From Olsenella profusa F0195 (GTDB taxonomy: Bacteria; Actinomycetota; Coriobacteriia; Coriobacteriales; Atopobiaceae): a stretch of DNA of 64,000 nucleotides. The notes under the pieces are model-generated. The model worked only from the letters and a program-made list of their open reading frames with translations. It searched no databases and was not told the origin of the DNA. The first letter of the stretch is position 1, and every line of letters begins with the position of its first letter. Below, piece after piece: positions 34,098 to 41,859 of the stretch. The stretch covers positions 1 through 64,000 of the forward strand of contig NZ_AWEZ01000050.1 in the NCBI RefSeq assembly GCF_000468755.1, written 5' to 3'. The position numbers and the translations under genes are program-made.

Positions 34098-34937
34098 TTA
34101 GGCACTCAGGGCCTGGGGGGCCTCCTGTGGGTTCCAGAGACTGCCCGTGAGCGCCTTCCGTGCCTCGAGGAGCGCCTCGCAGAACACGTTGCCATGCGGC
34201 ACGCTTGCGCGCACGAGCCGGCCATTGCGATAGGCAAGGAGCCGGTAGCGCGGAACCGGCTTCCACAGGGCCTTCTCATCGTCGGTGCCCAGGGGTGTGG
34301 TGGCAAAGAGGAGCGTGTCATCCTTGGGCTGGAAGCAGTAGAGCGTCGTGCTCGATGTGTTGGTGTGCACGTAGGTATAGCTGCCGTCGTCCAAGACGAG
34401 GTTAAGCTTGTTGAGGTTTCCCAGCTGTGTGATGGAGCCTGCCAAAGCCGAGAAGGTCTGGTCAAAGCCCAGGTTGCCACCTGCGCGCAGCACGGCCTCG
34501 TTGATGATGTCCATCAGGAACAACGACATGCGCTCGGAATCCGTCTGGCCGGCCGTGCGCTCCTCATATCCCCAGAGCATGCCCTCATTGAACAGGATGC
34601 CATTGTGGATGAGCGTCCAGTCGCGCCCCATGATGTCCGTCTGCAGGAAGGGGTGGCAGTTGGGCTCGGAAAGGGCTCCGCAGGTGGCATTGCGGATGTG
34701 CGCCTGCATATGGCGCGCCACGATGGGCTCTCTGAGCAGTGTGGGAAGCAGGGACGATGCGTATGCGGGAACGGGCTCGCGCCAGAGCCGCACGTTGTCC
34801 TGTGAGGCGGGGACGGCGTCGTCACGATAGGTGAGGCCCCATCCATGGGGATGCTGGCGGCTGTGGGTGTAGAACTCAGCGAGATAGGGGCTGGCATTTA
34901 TGGGTGAGGCCGCATTGACGGCAAACAGCTCGCACAT
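34098..34937 (-). CDS. Class II glutamine amidotransferase
   Basis: A 279-residue Ntn-hydrolase that would free ammonia from glutamine. The start MCELFAVNAASP puts the nucleophile Cys at position 2, exposed after Met removal. Other family residues are HPHGWGLTYRDD, AHIRNATCGALSEPNCHPF and WTLIHNGIL. AAGGA lies 7 bases before the ATG at 34937. No synthase domain is attached, as in the EgtC/YafJ group. A Cys-rich ORF (34876-35025) overlaps its start in another frame. The gene is divergent from cysK, so a link to sulfur metabolites is possible but unproven. Confidence 0.87.
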   Translation of the reverse strand: MCELFAVNAASPINASPYLAEFYTHSRQHPHGWGLTYRDDAVPASQDNVRLWREPVPAYASSLLPTLLREPIVARHMQAHIRNATCGALSEPNCHPFLQTDIMGRDWTLIHNGILFNEGMLWGYEERTAGQTDSERMSLFLMDIINEAVLRAGGNLGFDQTFSALAGSITQLGNLNKLNLVLDDGSYTYVHTNTSSTTLYCFQPKDDTLLFATTPLGTDDEKALWKPVPRYRLLAYRNGRLVRASVPHGNVFCEALLEARKALTGSLWNPQEAPQALSA

Positions 34938-35025
34938 GAGAGGAATCCTTCTTGGACGGTACGTACGGACGGTGGTGGATGGCTGACAGGCAACACGTGC
35001 AACAGATACGGCGGTGCATGCCCAT
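34876..35025 (-). CDS. Short Cys-rich leader ORF overlapping the amidotransferase start
   Basis: A 49-codon frame, MGMHRRICCTCCLSAI..., with GGGAGGAG six bases before its ATG at 35025. It has four Cys codons within five positions and three more later. It overlaps the first ~62 bases of the amidotransferase gene in another frame. Polycysteine leader ORFs that sense Cys supply by ribosome stalling are known from other actinobacteria. Here the reading frame runs into the gene it would control, so coupling or interference of translation is the likely mode. Not proven to be translated. Confidence 0.5.
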   Translation of the reverse strand: MGMHRRICCTCCLSAIHHRPYVPSKKDSSHVRAVCRQCGLTHKCQPLSR

Positions 35026-35180
35026 GACCGTCTCCTCCCGTATGCATTCGGCATTCCTGCTCAGTGTACCCCATGCGTCAGGATATGCCGTTACGTCTTT
35101 GTTGCGCCGCATCGACGTTTCCTATCACAGGCGTACGCATATGACTATACCCCTGCGACGAGTAATTCCTACCATTTTGC

Positions 35181-35209
35181 TTGACATTGCAGGGGTCGGG
35201 TCATAGATT
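35181..35209 (+). promoter_or_regulatory. Promoter of the cysK leader
   Basis: TTGACA (35181-35186) and TAGATT (35204-35209) are separated by exactly 17 bases. Transcription would start near 35216, giving a leader of about 260 bases before cysK. Confidence 0.75.
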
Positions 35210-35253
35210 GTCTTCCAGGAGCATAGGACATCGATCGACAAGGGGAGAGGAGC

Positions 35254-35340
35254 ATGCCCGTGCGTCAGTGCATCGCACCATGTTGTTGTACGCCCGCGCT
35301 CCCTTCGCCGTGTCGCACGGATGTTCGTAGCATACGCTAG
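35254..35340 (+). CDS. Cysteine leader peptide of cysK
   Basis: A 28-residue peptide, MPVRQCIAPCCCTPALPSPC..., read from ATG 35254 after the strong site GGGGAGAGGAG. It has five Cys, three as consecutive TGT codons (35281-35289). It lies between the promoter and a perfect terminator upstream of cysK. The bases just behind the TGT run (35296-35306, GCGCTCCCTTC) can pair with 35385-35395 (GAACGGGACGC), which includes the 5' arm of the terminator. That is the layout of a ribosome-mediated attenuator: stalling at Cys codons would free the antiterminator. The translation and the mechanism are inferred. Confidence 0.7.
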   Translation: MPVRQCIAPCCCTPALPSPCRTDVRSIR

Positions 35341-35388
35341 CCTGCATCCGGTCGGGCGCCATGCCCCTCACTCAGACACAGGTTGAAC

Positions 35389-35412
35389 GGGACGCCGTAG
35401 CGTCCCTTTTTT
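35389..35412 (+). terminator. Attenuator terminator in the cysK leader
   Basis: GGGACGC (35389-35395), loop CGTA, GCGTCCC (35400-35406), then six T. It is a perfect rho-independent terminator 66 bases before the cysK start. Its 5' arm has an alternative partner in the leader ORF (35296-35306), so it is probably conditional. Confidence 0.85.
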
Positions 35413-35477
35413 GTGGGCGTCCTGCTCGGCTGGTCATAGGTTCAAGTTGGGAACGCATGTCATTTGGAGGAAGCACC

Positions 35478-36389
35478 ATGAAGTATGCAAGCAAGGTAGA
35501 GTCCGTCATTGGTTCCACGCCCCTCATCGATCTCTCGGTCCTCGCAGATGGCGCGGCCACCGTCCTGGGCAAGTACGAGGCAACGAACCCCGGTGGATCC
35601 GTGAAGGATCGTATCGCCAAGGCCATGGTCGACGCTGCCGAGGGGGACGGCAGCCTCAGGCCCGGCGGCACCATCATCGAGCCTACGAGCGGCAACACCG
35701 GTGTCGGGCTGGCGATGATCGCGGCCGAGCGCGGCTACAGGATGGTGCTCGTCATGCCCGAGACCATGTCCATCGAGCGGCGCAAGCTTGCTGCCAGCTA
35801 CGGTGCGCAGATCGTGCTCACGCCGGGTCCCGAAGGCATGACCGGTGCCGTCAGGCGGGCCGACGAGCTCAAGGACGAGACCCCCGGCGCCATCGTCGCT
35901 GGCCAGTTTGTGAACCCCGCGAACCCCGAGGCCCACTACAAGACCACGGGCCCCGAGGTCTGGACCGACACCGATGGCACGGTCGATGCCTTCGTGGCCG
36001 GTGTCGGCACGGGCGGTACCGTGAGCGGTGCCGGTAGGTACCTCAAGGAACGGAGGTCCTCGGTGAGGGTCGTTGCCGTCGAGCCGGCGGAGAGCCAGGT
36101 GCTTGCCGGCAAGCCCTCTGGATCCCATCGCATCCAGGGAATCGGTGCCGGCTTCGTGCCCAAGACCTACGATGCGTCCGTGGTCGACGAGGTCGTCCCC
36201 ATCTCCTCCGATGATGCGATTGACGTCAAGAAGCGCCTGGCGAGCGAAGTGGGGCTGCTGGTGGGCATCAGCTCCGGCGCTGCGGTGGCCGCAGCGGTGG
36301 TGCTGGCACGTCGTCCCGAGTGCGCGGGCAAGACCATCGTGGCCATCCTGCCCGATACGGGCGAGCGCTACCTGTCCATGGATCTGTAG
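35478..36389 (+). CDS. cysK: Cysteine synthase A (O-acetylserine sulfhydrylase)
   Basis: A 303-residue PLP enzyme that makes cysteine from O-acetylserine and sulfide. The PLP lysine is in TNPGGSVKDRIAK (Lys43). The substrate loop is EPTSGNTGVGLAMIAAERGY, the phosphate loop is GVGTGGTVSGAGRYLKE, and GKPSGSHRIQGIGAGF plus the late SSGAAVAA motif are typical. GGAGGAAGCACC precedes ATG 35478. No serine acetyltransferase gene is present here. The gene is preceded by a Cys leader peptide and an attenuator-like terminator, so cysteine supply probably controls it. Confidence 0.95.
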   Translation: MKYASKVESVIGSTPLIDLSVLADGAATVLGKYEATNPGGSVKDRIAKAMVDAAEGDGSLRPGGTIIEPTSGNTGVGLAMIAAERGYRMVLVMPETMSIERRKLAASYGAQIVLTPGPEGMTGAVRRADELKDETPGAIVAGQFVNPANPEAHYKTTGPEVWTDTDGTVDAFVAGVGTGGTVSGAGRYLKERRSSVRVVAVEPAESQVLAGKPSGSHRIQGIGAGFVPKTYDASVVDEVVPISSDDAIDVKKRLASEVGLLVGISSGAAVAAAVVLARRPECAGKTIVAILPDTGERYLSMDL

Positions 36390-36548
36390 GCGTGTCCGGC
36401 CGCGGACGGCGGTCGCATCACCGTGGGGCACGCCCGCATTCGACTCGCGGGAAGGGACGCGGGCGCGCCCCATTCCATTTCGTTCGATTTTCCCAGTCGA
36501 CGGATTGGTCAACAACGGGTATCCTAGCCGCAGGTGAAAGGAGCATGT

Positions 36549-37883
36549 GTGGATACCCAGTCTCAACCTCAGCCACAGCCAGACGCACGACAGCCCGTTG
36601 GCATGGGCATGCAGCAAGGCGCGCCCGTCCTGCAGCAACCCCCACAGTGGTATGTCGGGCCTCAGGCTCAGCCCCCCCGGGAATGGCTCGCTGCACAGAC
36701 GTGCCAGGTACAACCCCAACCCCAACCCCAACCCCAACCGGGATGCCCATCTCAAGCCCAGCCACAGCCCGGCTGCCAGGCGCCCGTTTCTCCTCCGCAA
36801 CAGCCTATGCCGCAGCAGACGATGGCGTATCAGGCACCCGTCCCGTTGCAGCAGAACCAACAGGTTCCCTGCCAACAGGCCTATTGGCAGCCACAGCAAG
36901 CGTACCAGCAGCCCATTCCACAGGCCCAGTCCTGCCAGCAAGCCGCCTACCCGCAGCCCTACCAGCAGGCTCCTGGCCCCTACCAGGCGTATCAGCCGGT
37001 CTATCAGCAGCAGGTGCCCGTAGCCATTCCCATTGCACCACGCAAGCCAAGGTCAGGCTGGGGTAGGCTCATCGGCGGCCTGCTCCTGGGCTTTGTCGCC
37101 TATCTCGGCGGCGCTCTCGTCGGTCTCCTCATCTCGTGGGCGACAGGGGCTGACTACCTGCTTACGATCGAGGTGTCCTGTGCCGTCGTCGCCTCCCTCT
37201 GCTGTCTGATGCTTGGCGGCAGGCAGCTGCTCACGTGGGACAGGGCGACCTTCAGGGAGTGCTTCTCTAGGCTGTGGTGGATGTTCATCCCCATTCTGTT
37301 CTTCGTTCAGTTGATGCTTATTTCCTCTCTGGCAGAGGGCAGCACCCTTGATCCAAACTGGCCCCTCAATATTCTCTACCTGCTTGTCTTCACGACAGCC
37401 GTTGGACTCTTCGAGGAGGCGCTCTTCAGGGGACTCCTGCTCCATGGCCTTCTTGCGCGCATGGGCACCAACCAGCGAGGCGTCATCGGCGCCCTGGTCA
37501 TCTCGTCACTGCTCTTTGGCATGGCACACATCTCGCCGGGCAATGTCGACTTTGGCGATGGCCTGCAGGTTGCCCAGGCAATCCTCAAGATCTGTCAGGC
37601 CGGGTTGCTGGGCTTTGTGTTCGCTGCGTTTTCGGCCAGGCAGAATAGGATTTATGGCGTTGGCCTCATGCACGCGCTAACCGACTTCCTCATCATGTTT
37701 GTGCCTGATGCCCTCATGGGCCCCATGGTGGAGACCAGCTATGTGTCAGATGGCAGCGATGGTGGCGTCATCATCGTCATGTACCTTGTGTACATTGCCC
37801 TGTACCTGCCAGCCGCCATCATGGCCTGGCGTTCGCTCAAGGGATCCCCGCAACCGTTGAGGGGGGCATTCTATCATGCCTAG
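36549..37883 (+). CDS. CPBP-family intramembrane metalloprotease with Pro/Gln-rich tail
   Basis: A 444-residue protein. Residues 1-160 are a Gln/Pro-rich low-complexity tail with short repeats (PQPQPQPQPG-like). The rest is a membrane domain with about eight segments and the CPBP (Abi, CAAX protease-like) motifs. These are EEALFRGLLLHGLL with the Glu-Glu and Arg, LLFGMAHI with the His, and a late MHALTDFL. Family members process or bind lipidated peptides. AAAGGAG lies 5 bases before GTG 36549, which is preferred over GTG 36534. The tail resembles that of the unrelated membrane protein at 27402. Substrate unknown. Confidence 0.87.
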   Translation: MDTQSQPQPQPDARQPVGMGMQQGAPVLQQPPQWYVGPQAQPPREWLAAQTCQVQPQPQPQPQPGCPSQAQPQPGCQAPVSPPQQPMPQQTMAYQAPVPLQQNQQVPCQQAYWQPQQAYQQPIPQAQSCQQAAYPQPYQQAPGPYQAYQPVYQQQVPVAIPIAPRKPRSGWGRLIGGLLLGFVAYLGGALVGLLISWATGADYLLTIEVSCAVVASLCCLMLGGRQLLTWDRATFRECFSRLWWMFIPILFFVQLMLISSLAEGSTLDPNWPLNILYLLVFTTAVGLFEEALFRGLLLHGLLARMGTNQRGVIGALVISSLLFGMAHISPGNVDFGDGLQVAQAILKICQAGLLGFVFAAFSARQNRIYGVGLMHALTDFLIMFVPDALMGPMVETSYVSDGSDGGVIIVMYLVYIALYLPAAIMAWRSLKGSPQPLRGAFYHA

Positions 37884-38040
37884 GGCCTGTACCTGCCAGA
37901 CGCCTGGATTACGGGGGTCACCCCTAACGTGTAGGCTTTTTGGTAGGAGTACAGATTTCTAGCAATTATGCGGTGAAAGGGTAGTGGATTTGTGTATAGT
38001 TGAGATGTCAGTGTCAAAATAGGAGCGCGAGGAACATATT

Positions 38041-38499
38041 ATGACCGACAAGTTCGAGAATTTCGTGGGCACCATTTCACGGGCCAGTAAGGCAATCAAC
38101 CGCATCAAGGGTCAAGAGATGGGCCAGTTTGGTCTCAAGGGCACTGACTCCATGTGCCTGTACTATCTTGGCAAGAACAATGGGGGTGCCACATCCGCCG
38201 AGCTGTCCCGCCAGATCGGCGTTGATCGTGCGGCGGTCTCCCGTATGGTGACGCGCTTGGAGAACAGTGGGTTTGTGAAGACGGTGCTCAGCCCCCAGGG
38301 GAAGAACTACCGCAGCCCCATCGTGCTTACCAAGAAGGGGGAGGCGGCAACCGAGCGCATAAACAGCATCGTGCGCGTCGTGGTGGAGCGTGCGATCGAC
38401 AACATTCCTGAGGACGAGCGCGCGGCCATGTACGCCTCCCTCAATGGCATCATTGCCAACTTGGAGAAGCTCGCGAACGAGTACAGGGCGAGGACATAG
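38041..38499 (+). CDS. MarR-family transcriptional regulator
   Basis: A 152-residue winged-helix regulator. The recognition region is GGATSAELSRQIGVDRAAVSRMVTRLENSGFV, followed by the wing (SPQGKNYRSPIVLTKKGEAAT) and a dimerisation helix. Such proteins usually repress transport or stress genes and respond to small aromatic compounds or oxidants. The gene has its own ~155-base AT-rich upstream region, and a palindromic repeat lies just behind its stop. Its target may be itself; no obvious efflux partner adjoins it. Confidence 0.88.
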   Translation: MTDKFENFVGTISRASKAINRIKGQEMGQFGLKGTDSMCLYYLGKNNGGATSAELSRQIGVDRAAVSRMVTRLENSGFVKTVLSPQGKNYRSPIVLTKKGEAATERINSIVRVVVERAIDNIPEDERAAMYASLNGIIANLEKLANEYRART

Positions 38500-38527
38500 G
38501 TCCCGTGCATGCCGCACGGTGGCAGGT

Positions 38528-38700
38528 GAGCGAAAAGGCCCCAAGTGCGTGCCGATATCGAGGCGCAAGGCGGGTTCGTTGGGAAATCGGGAGTCATCTG
38601 ACGCCTTCGCAAATCTCATTCCTGGGCTTTTCTTCGTCCATGGATGCCACTGGCGTGTCGTGCACACACAATCGAGCACGCACTTGGGGCCTTTTCGCTC
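38528..38700. repeat. Palindromic MITE-like element, copy 1
   Basis: A 173-base element whose first 25 bases (GAGCGAAAAGGCCCCAAGTG...) are the perfect reverse complement of its last 25 (ending CACTTGGGGCCTTTTCGCTC). A second copy lies at 46401-46574 with ~75-80% similarity inside, including GACGCCTT and AATCTCA(T/-)TCCTGGGCTTTT. No ORF is shared. It lies between the MarR and nucleoid-protein genes; the rest of 38500-38871 holds no gene. Confidence 0.82.
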
Positions 38701-38871
38701 CGCCAAGAATCATGCCCACCCGCATAGCGGGTGGCCTTGGGTATCGCGCAAAGAATGTACGGCACAGGGTTGAAGGCTCTGTCGTTCATCGCCCCGCTTG
38801 TGCGTCGCGCCGTCTGCGGGGCATGCGGTATCCTGTGGCGCCGCTGCTCACGAGGGGGATGATGAATCGCC

Positions 38872-39969
38872 ATGATGCACGTAGATCATGCCATCCTGCA
38901 CGCATTTGACGTTGATACGGGCTCTGCCTATCTGAGTGACCGGGAACTCGATCTGGGCGAGCGCCAGGTGAAGTCATACGTGCAGCGCAGCATGCGCCGG
39001 ATCGTCTCGTCCGCCGAGAGCCGCCATGGGGTGTTCGAGGGGGAGAACCCCCTGGCTGACGCATTGGAGTCGTATGCCGGCGGCTCGTCCGGCTTCATCG
39101 AGGTCTCCCGACAGCTGGCACAGGTGTTCTGGGAGGAGCTGCGTCGCTGCGATGAGCTCGAGCAGGCCGACCTCCTGCTCGCCGACTTCACGGACACCCA
39201 GGGTCTAGGGGAGCATGCCAAGGAGATGGGGGAGGGCCAGGTGGCGCAGGCCATGGCCGCTGCCTTAGTCCCTGCGGATGTGGAGGATCTTTCCGTGCGG
39301 TACGTTGGGGCCATCTTGCTGCCACGCAAGCTGGCCTTCGTGCATGACCTGGGGTCTGATGGCTCGGGCATTGCGGACAACGAGATTCTGCGCCAAGATG
39401 CCACACTGCCCAATCCCACGCAGAAGTTCGATACCTATCTGCTTGTCAACCTGGCTGATGGGTCCATCGACTTCCATGACCGCGAGCGCGCGCAGGGTGG
39501 CCGCGCGCTGAGCATCATCGCAGAGTGCATCCTGCGGTGTAGCCCCCAGGCGTCAAGCAGGGAGGTCGTGCAGCATGTGGAGCGTATCGTGGAGGAGGTT
39601 GCCCAGGCGTATGGCACCAATGCGGTCGAAGCCGTGGCACAGGCCAAGCACATGGTTGCCTCGAGTGCCGAGCGCGAGGAGTCCTTCTCGCCGGCCGAGG
39701 TGGGGCGCGCCGTCTTCGAGGGCCAGCCACAGCTGCGCGAGCGCTACGAGCAGGCCACGCGCGAGGAACGCCTGCCCGAGGAGGTACCCGTGCGACGCTC
39801 GGCCGCGAGGCGCATCACGAAGAGCCATCGCATCAAGACCGACACGGGCATAGAGATCAGCTTCCCCAGCGAGTACGCGGCCGATGCCAACTTCATCGAG
39901 TTCACGAGCGATGCCGAGGGCATGGTGTCCATCCTCATCAAGAACGTGACGCATATCGAGAACAGGTAG
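38872..39969 (+). CDS. Nucleoid-associated protein, NdpA/YejK family
   Basis: A 365-residue protein of the 37-kDa nucleoid-associated family. It begins VDHAILHAFDVDTGSAYLSDREL and contains LLLADFTDTQG..., RYVGAILLPRKLAFVHDL, ILRQDATLPNPTQKFDTYLLVNL and a Val/Lys-rich C-terminal end with SFPSEYAADANFIEF. The family binds the bacterial nucleoid; the detailed role is not known. Two ATG codons, 38872 and 38875, are available. The gene ends 8 bases before the convergent yaaA gene. Confidence 0.85.
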   Translation: MMHVDHAILHAFDVDTGSAYLSDRELDLGERQVKSYVQRSMRRIVSSAESRHGVFEGENPLADALESYAGGSSGFIEVSRQLAQVFWEELRRCDELEQADLLLADFTDTQGLGEHAKEMGEGQVAQAMAAALVPADVEDLSVRYVGAILLPRKLAFVHDLGSDGSGIADNEILRQDATLPNPTQKFDTYLLVNLADGSIDFHDRERAQGGRALSIIAECILRCSPQASSREVVQHVERIVEEVAQAYGTNAVEAVAQAKHMVASSAEREESFSPAEVGRAVFEGQPQLRERYEQATREERLPEEVPVRRSAARRITKSHRIKTDTGIEISFPSEYAADANFIEFTSDAEGMVSILIKNVTHIENR

Positions 39970-39976
39970 GGCCGCG

Positions 39977-40756
39977 CTATGCACGTCCGAAGACCCAAAC
40001 ATCATCGGTCGAGCGCTGGGGACTGAAGGCGTAGCCACGCTCGGAGAAGCTCCTGAGCTCGCGGACATCCCCCAGCTGGCGCTCTGCCGCCCACCGCACC
40101 AGGCTGCCGCGTGCGGCCTTTGCCTCGGTGGACCCTTGCAACAGCCTGCCATCGCGCGGGCGGATGGTGCCGAAGAAGCAGGTGAGCAGCTGGGGCCCAT
40201 CGGGCAGGACATGCGGCACGATGGTCCTGGCATATTCGACTGACGCAACATTGACGATGGTCGTCACCTGTGGCTCGCAGGCGATGGCGTCGTACAGGCG
40301 GCCGCCCCAGAACTCATAGAGGTCGCGCGCGCCTCCGACGGGCAGCTTGGCCTGCATCTCCAGACGATAGGGAGCGACGCCATCGAGGGGCCGCAGGATG
40401 CCATACAGCCCTGAGAGGATGCGCAGATGATGCTCGAGCCAGCCGAGCTGGACGGTGTCCATGACACCTGCGGCAAGGTGCGTGTATTGGATGCCCTGGT
40501 ACGCGCAGGCTGCCGGCGTGAGGGCGGCGGGATCTCGGTGCAGCTCGTCGGGCAGCGCCTGGGTGCGTGCCCATGCCTCGTCGGCGAGCCTGTCCGAGCA
40601 CCTCCAGATGCGTTGTGCCTCGGCGCGCCCCAGGGAGCGGAGCTCCCCTGCGAGCACGAGCGCCTCGCCCAGCAGCCGCGGGCGCTGGGTGGCGCACGGC
40701 TCGTCCCCACTGACGAGCATCCTCTTTGCGGGGGAGACGATGATGCGGAATCCCAT
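39977..40756 (-). CDS. yaaA: Peroxide stress protein YaaA (UPF0246)
   Basis: A 259-residue member of the YaaA family, which lowers free iron and protects DNA under peroxide stress. The N-terminus IIVSPAKRMLV is the family signature. Further matches are AAGVMDTVQLGWLEHHLRILSGLYGILRPLDGVAPYRLEM, ARDLYEFWGGRL, INVASVEYARTI and FFGTIRPRDG, with KAARGSLVRWA late. It is convergent with the nucleoid-protein gene. The context of iron-sulfur genes nearby fits an oxidative-stress role. Confidence 0.92.
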   Translation of the reverse strand: MGFRIIVSPAKRMLVSGDEPCATQRPRLLGEALVLAGELRSLGRAEAQRIWRCSDRLADEAWARTQALPDELHRDPAALTPAACAYQGIQYTHLAAGVMDTVQLGWLEHHLRILSGLYGILRPLDGVAPYRLEMQAKLPVGGARDLYEFWGGRLYDAIACEPQVTTIVNVASVEYARTIVPHVLPDGPQLLTCFFGTIRPRDGRLLQGSTEAKAARGSLVRWAAERQLGDVRELRSFSERGYAFSPQRSTDDVWVFGRA

Positions 40757-40951
40757 GGCCCCTCCCTATGCCGCCTCGTCTGTTTCGATGTTGGTTTCTG
40801 GAACGGAATCTCGTATCGTGAGGCTCTTGCATCTCAGAATACGAGAGGCTGTCCCAGAGGCGCGAACGTGTGACTCTCTTCCCTAGTGTATGGGCCTTGC
40901 CATCGGATGGCACGCTTGGAGGCTCTACGAAGGCGACTGACCCACCACGCG

Positions 40952-41374
40952 TCAGTCACCTTCGCTCTGCGGCCGTGTGATGTCGGCAAGTGTTCGGCTG
41001 TCCAAGAACTCTGCGGTCATCGCGCCCAGATCGCGCCACATGCCCACGGTGAGACAGGTGGTCACCTGTGGGCATATCTCGTCATTGGTGCAATCCAGGC
41101 ACGCCACGGGAGCAAGCGAACCCTCGGCGGCGCGCAAGATCTGTCCCAGAGTGTACTCCTCGGGCCTGCGTGTCAGACGATAGCCGCCGCCCTTGCCGCG
41201 TGCGCTTTCCACGAGCTTTGCCCTATGCAGCAGCGAGACCACCTGTTCGAGGTACTTGCGCGAGATGCCCTGCCGCTTCGAGACGTCCCCGAGCGATACC
41301 CAGCCTGGGTGCGTCGCAAGGTCGCTCATGATGCGCAGGGCATAGCGTCCCTTTGTGGAGAACATGCCGGCCAT
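40952..41374 (-). CDS. Rrf2-family Fe-S regulator (IscR/SufR-like)
   Basis: A 140-residue winged-helix protein. The start MFSTKGRYALRIMSDLA and the recognition segment VSLGDVSKRQGISRKYLEQVVSLLHRA are typical of Rrf2. A cysteine cluster VACLDCTNDEICPQVTTC probably binds an Fe-S cluster, as in IscR. ATG 41374 follows GGAGG at 7 bases; ATG 41365 is another possibility. It is the last gene of sufS-sufU-rrf2. It likely represses this operon and sufCBD, whose promoters share a motif. Confidence 0.9.
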   Translation of the reverse strand: MAGMFSTKGRYALRIMSDLATHPGWVSLGDVSKRQGISRKYLEQVVSLLHRAKLVESARGKGGGYRLTRRPEEYTLGQILRAAEGSLAPVACLDCTNDEICPQVTTCLTVGMWRDLGAMTAEFLDSRTLADITRPQSEGD

Positions 41375-41376
41375 GG

Positions 41377-41859
41377 CTAGGCCTCCATGACCCTCTCGCT
41401 TGTGCCGCCATCTTCGAGCATCTCCTCAAGGGTGTGCCATGCCAGCTCGGCGCATTTCACGCGTGCGGGCATATGGGAGATGTCGCGCAGCATGGCAGCG
41501 TCCTCGAGCCGGTCGTCCAAGAGGTCCTCGTCGGTCTCCTCGCCTCGTACCATGCGCCCGAAGAGCCTGCAGAGCTCTATGGCCTCCTCGGGAGTCTTGC
41601 CCACCATGAGATCGCTCATCATGTCTGCGGACGCCTGGCTGATGGCACAGCCATGGCCCTGGTAGGAGGCCTCGTCGATGGTTCCGTCATCCGCCATGCG
41701 TACGTAGAACGTGAGCTCGTCGCCACAGGAGGGGTTCACGCCCTCATGGCTGCAGGTGGCGTCCTCCATGGGATACTTGTAGTCTGGATGCTGCACGTGG
41801 TCCATGAACTCGGCATTGTAGAGACCGGTCACACCCGCGGCGCGCTCCCTGTTATCCAT
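41377..41859 (-). CDS. sufU: SUF system sulfur-transfer protein SufU
   Basis: A 160-residue zinc-dependent sulfur acceptor that takes persulfide sulfur from SufS. The three conserved cysteines are in GVNPSCGDELTFY, YQGHGCAISQASADMM and MPARVKCAELAWHTLEE. The SufU-specific insertion (LFGRMVRGEETDEDLLDD) is present, so it is SufU rather than IscU. The start MDNRERAAGVTGLYNAEF at 41859 overlaps the sufS end by 8 bases, indicating translational coupling. The rrf2 gene begins 2 bases after its stop. Confidence 0.93.
   Translation of the reverse strand: MDNRERAAGVTGLYNAEFMDHVQHPDYKYPMEDATCSHEGVNPSCGDELTFYVRMADDGTIDEASYQGHGCAISQASADMMSDLMVGKTPEEAIELCRLFGRMVRGEETDEDLLDDRLEDAAMLRDISHMPARVKCAELAWHTLEEMLEDGGTSERVMEA

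Noticed and set aside
35341-35412. T-box riboswitch before cysK
   Set aside because: The terminator fits, but the conserved T-box sequence (GGGTGGNACCGCG) is absent; the Cys leader ORF explains the layout better.
38500-38773. Short frames inside the palindromic elements (SARTWGLF-type peptides)
   Set aside because: They occur on both strands because the arms are inverted repeats; there is no ribosome binding site and no conserved frame between the two copies.
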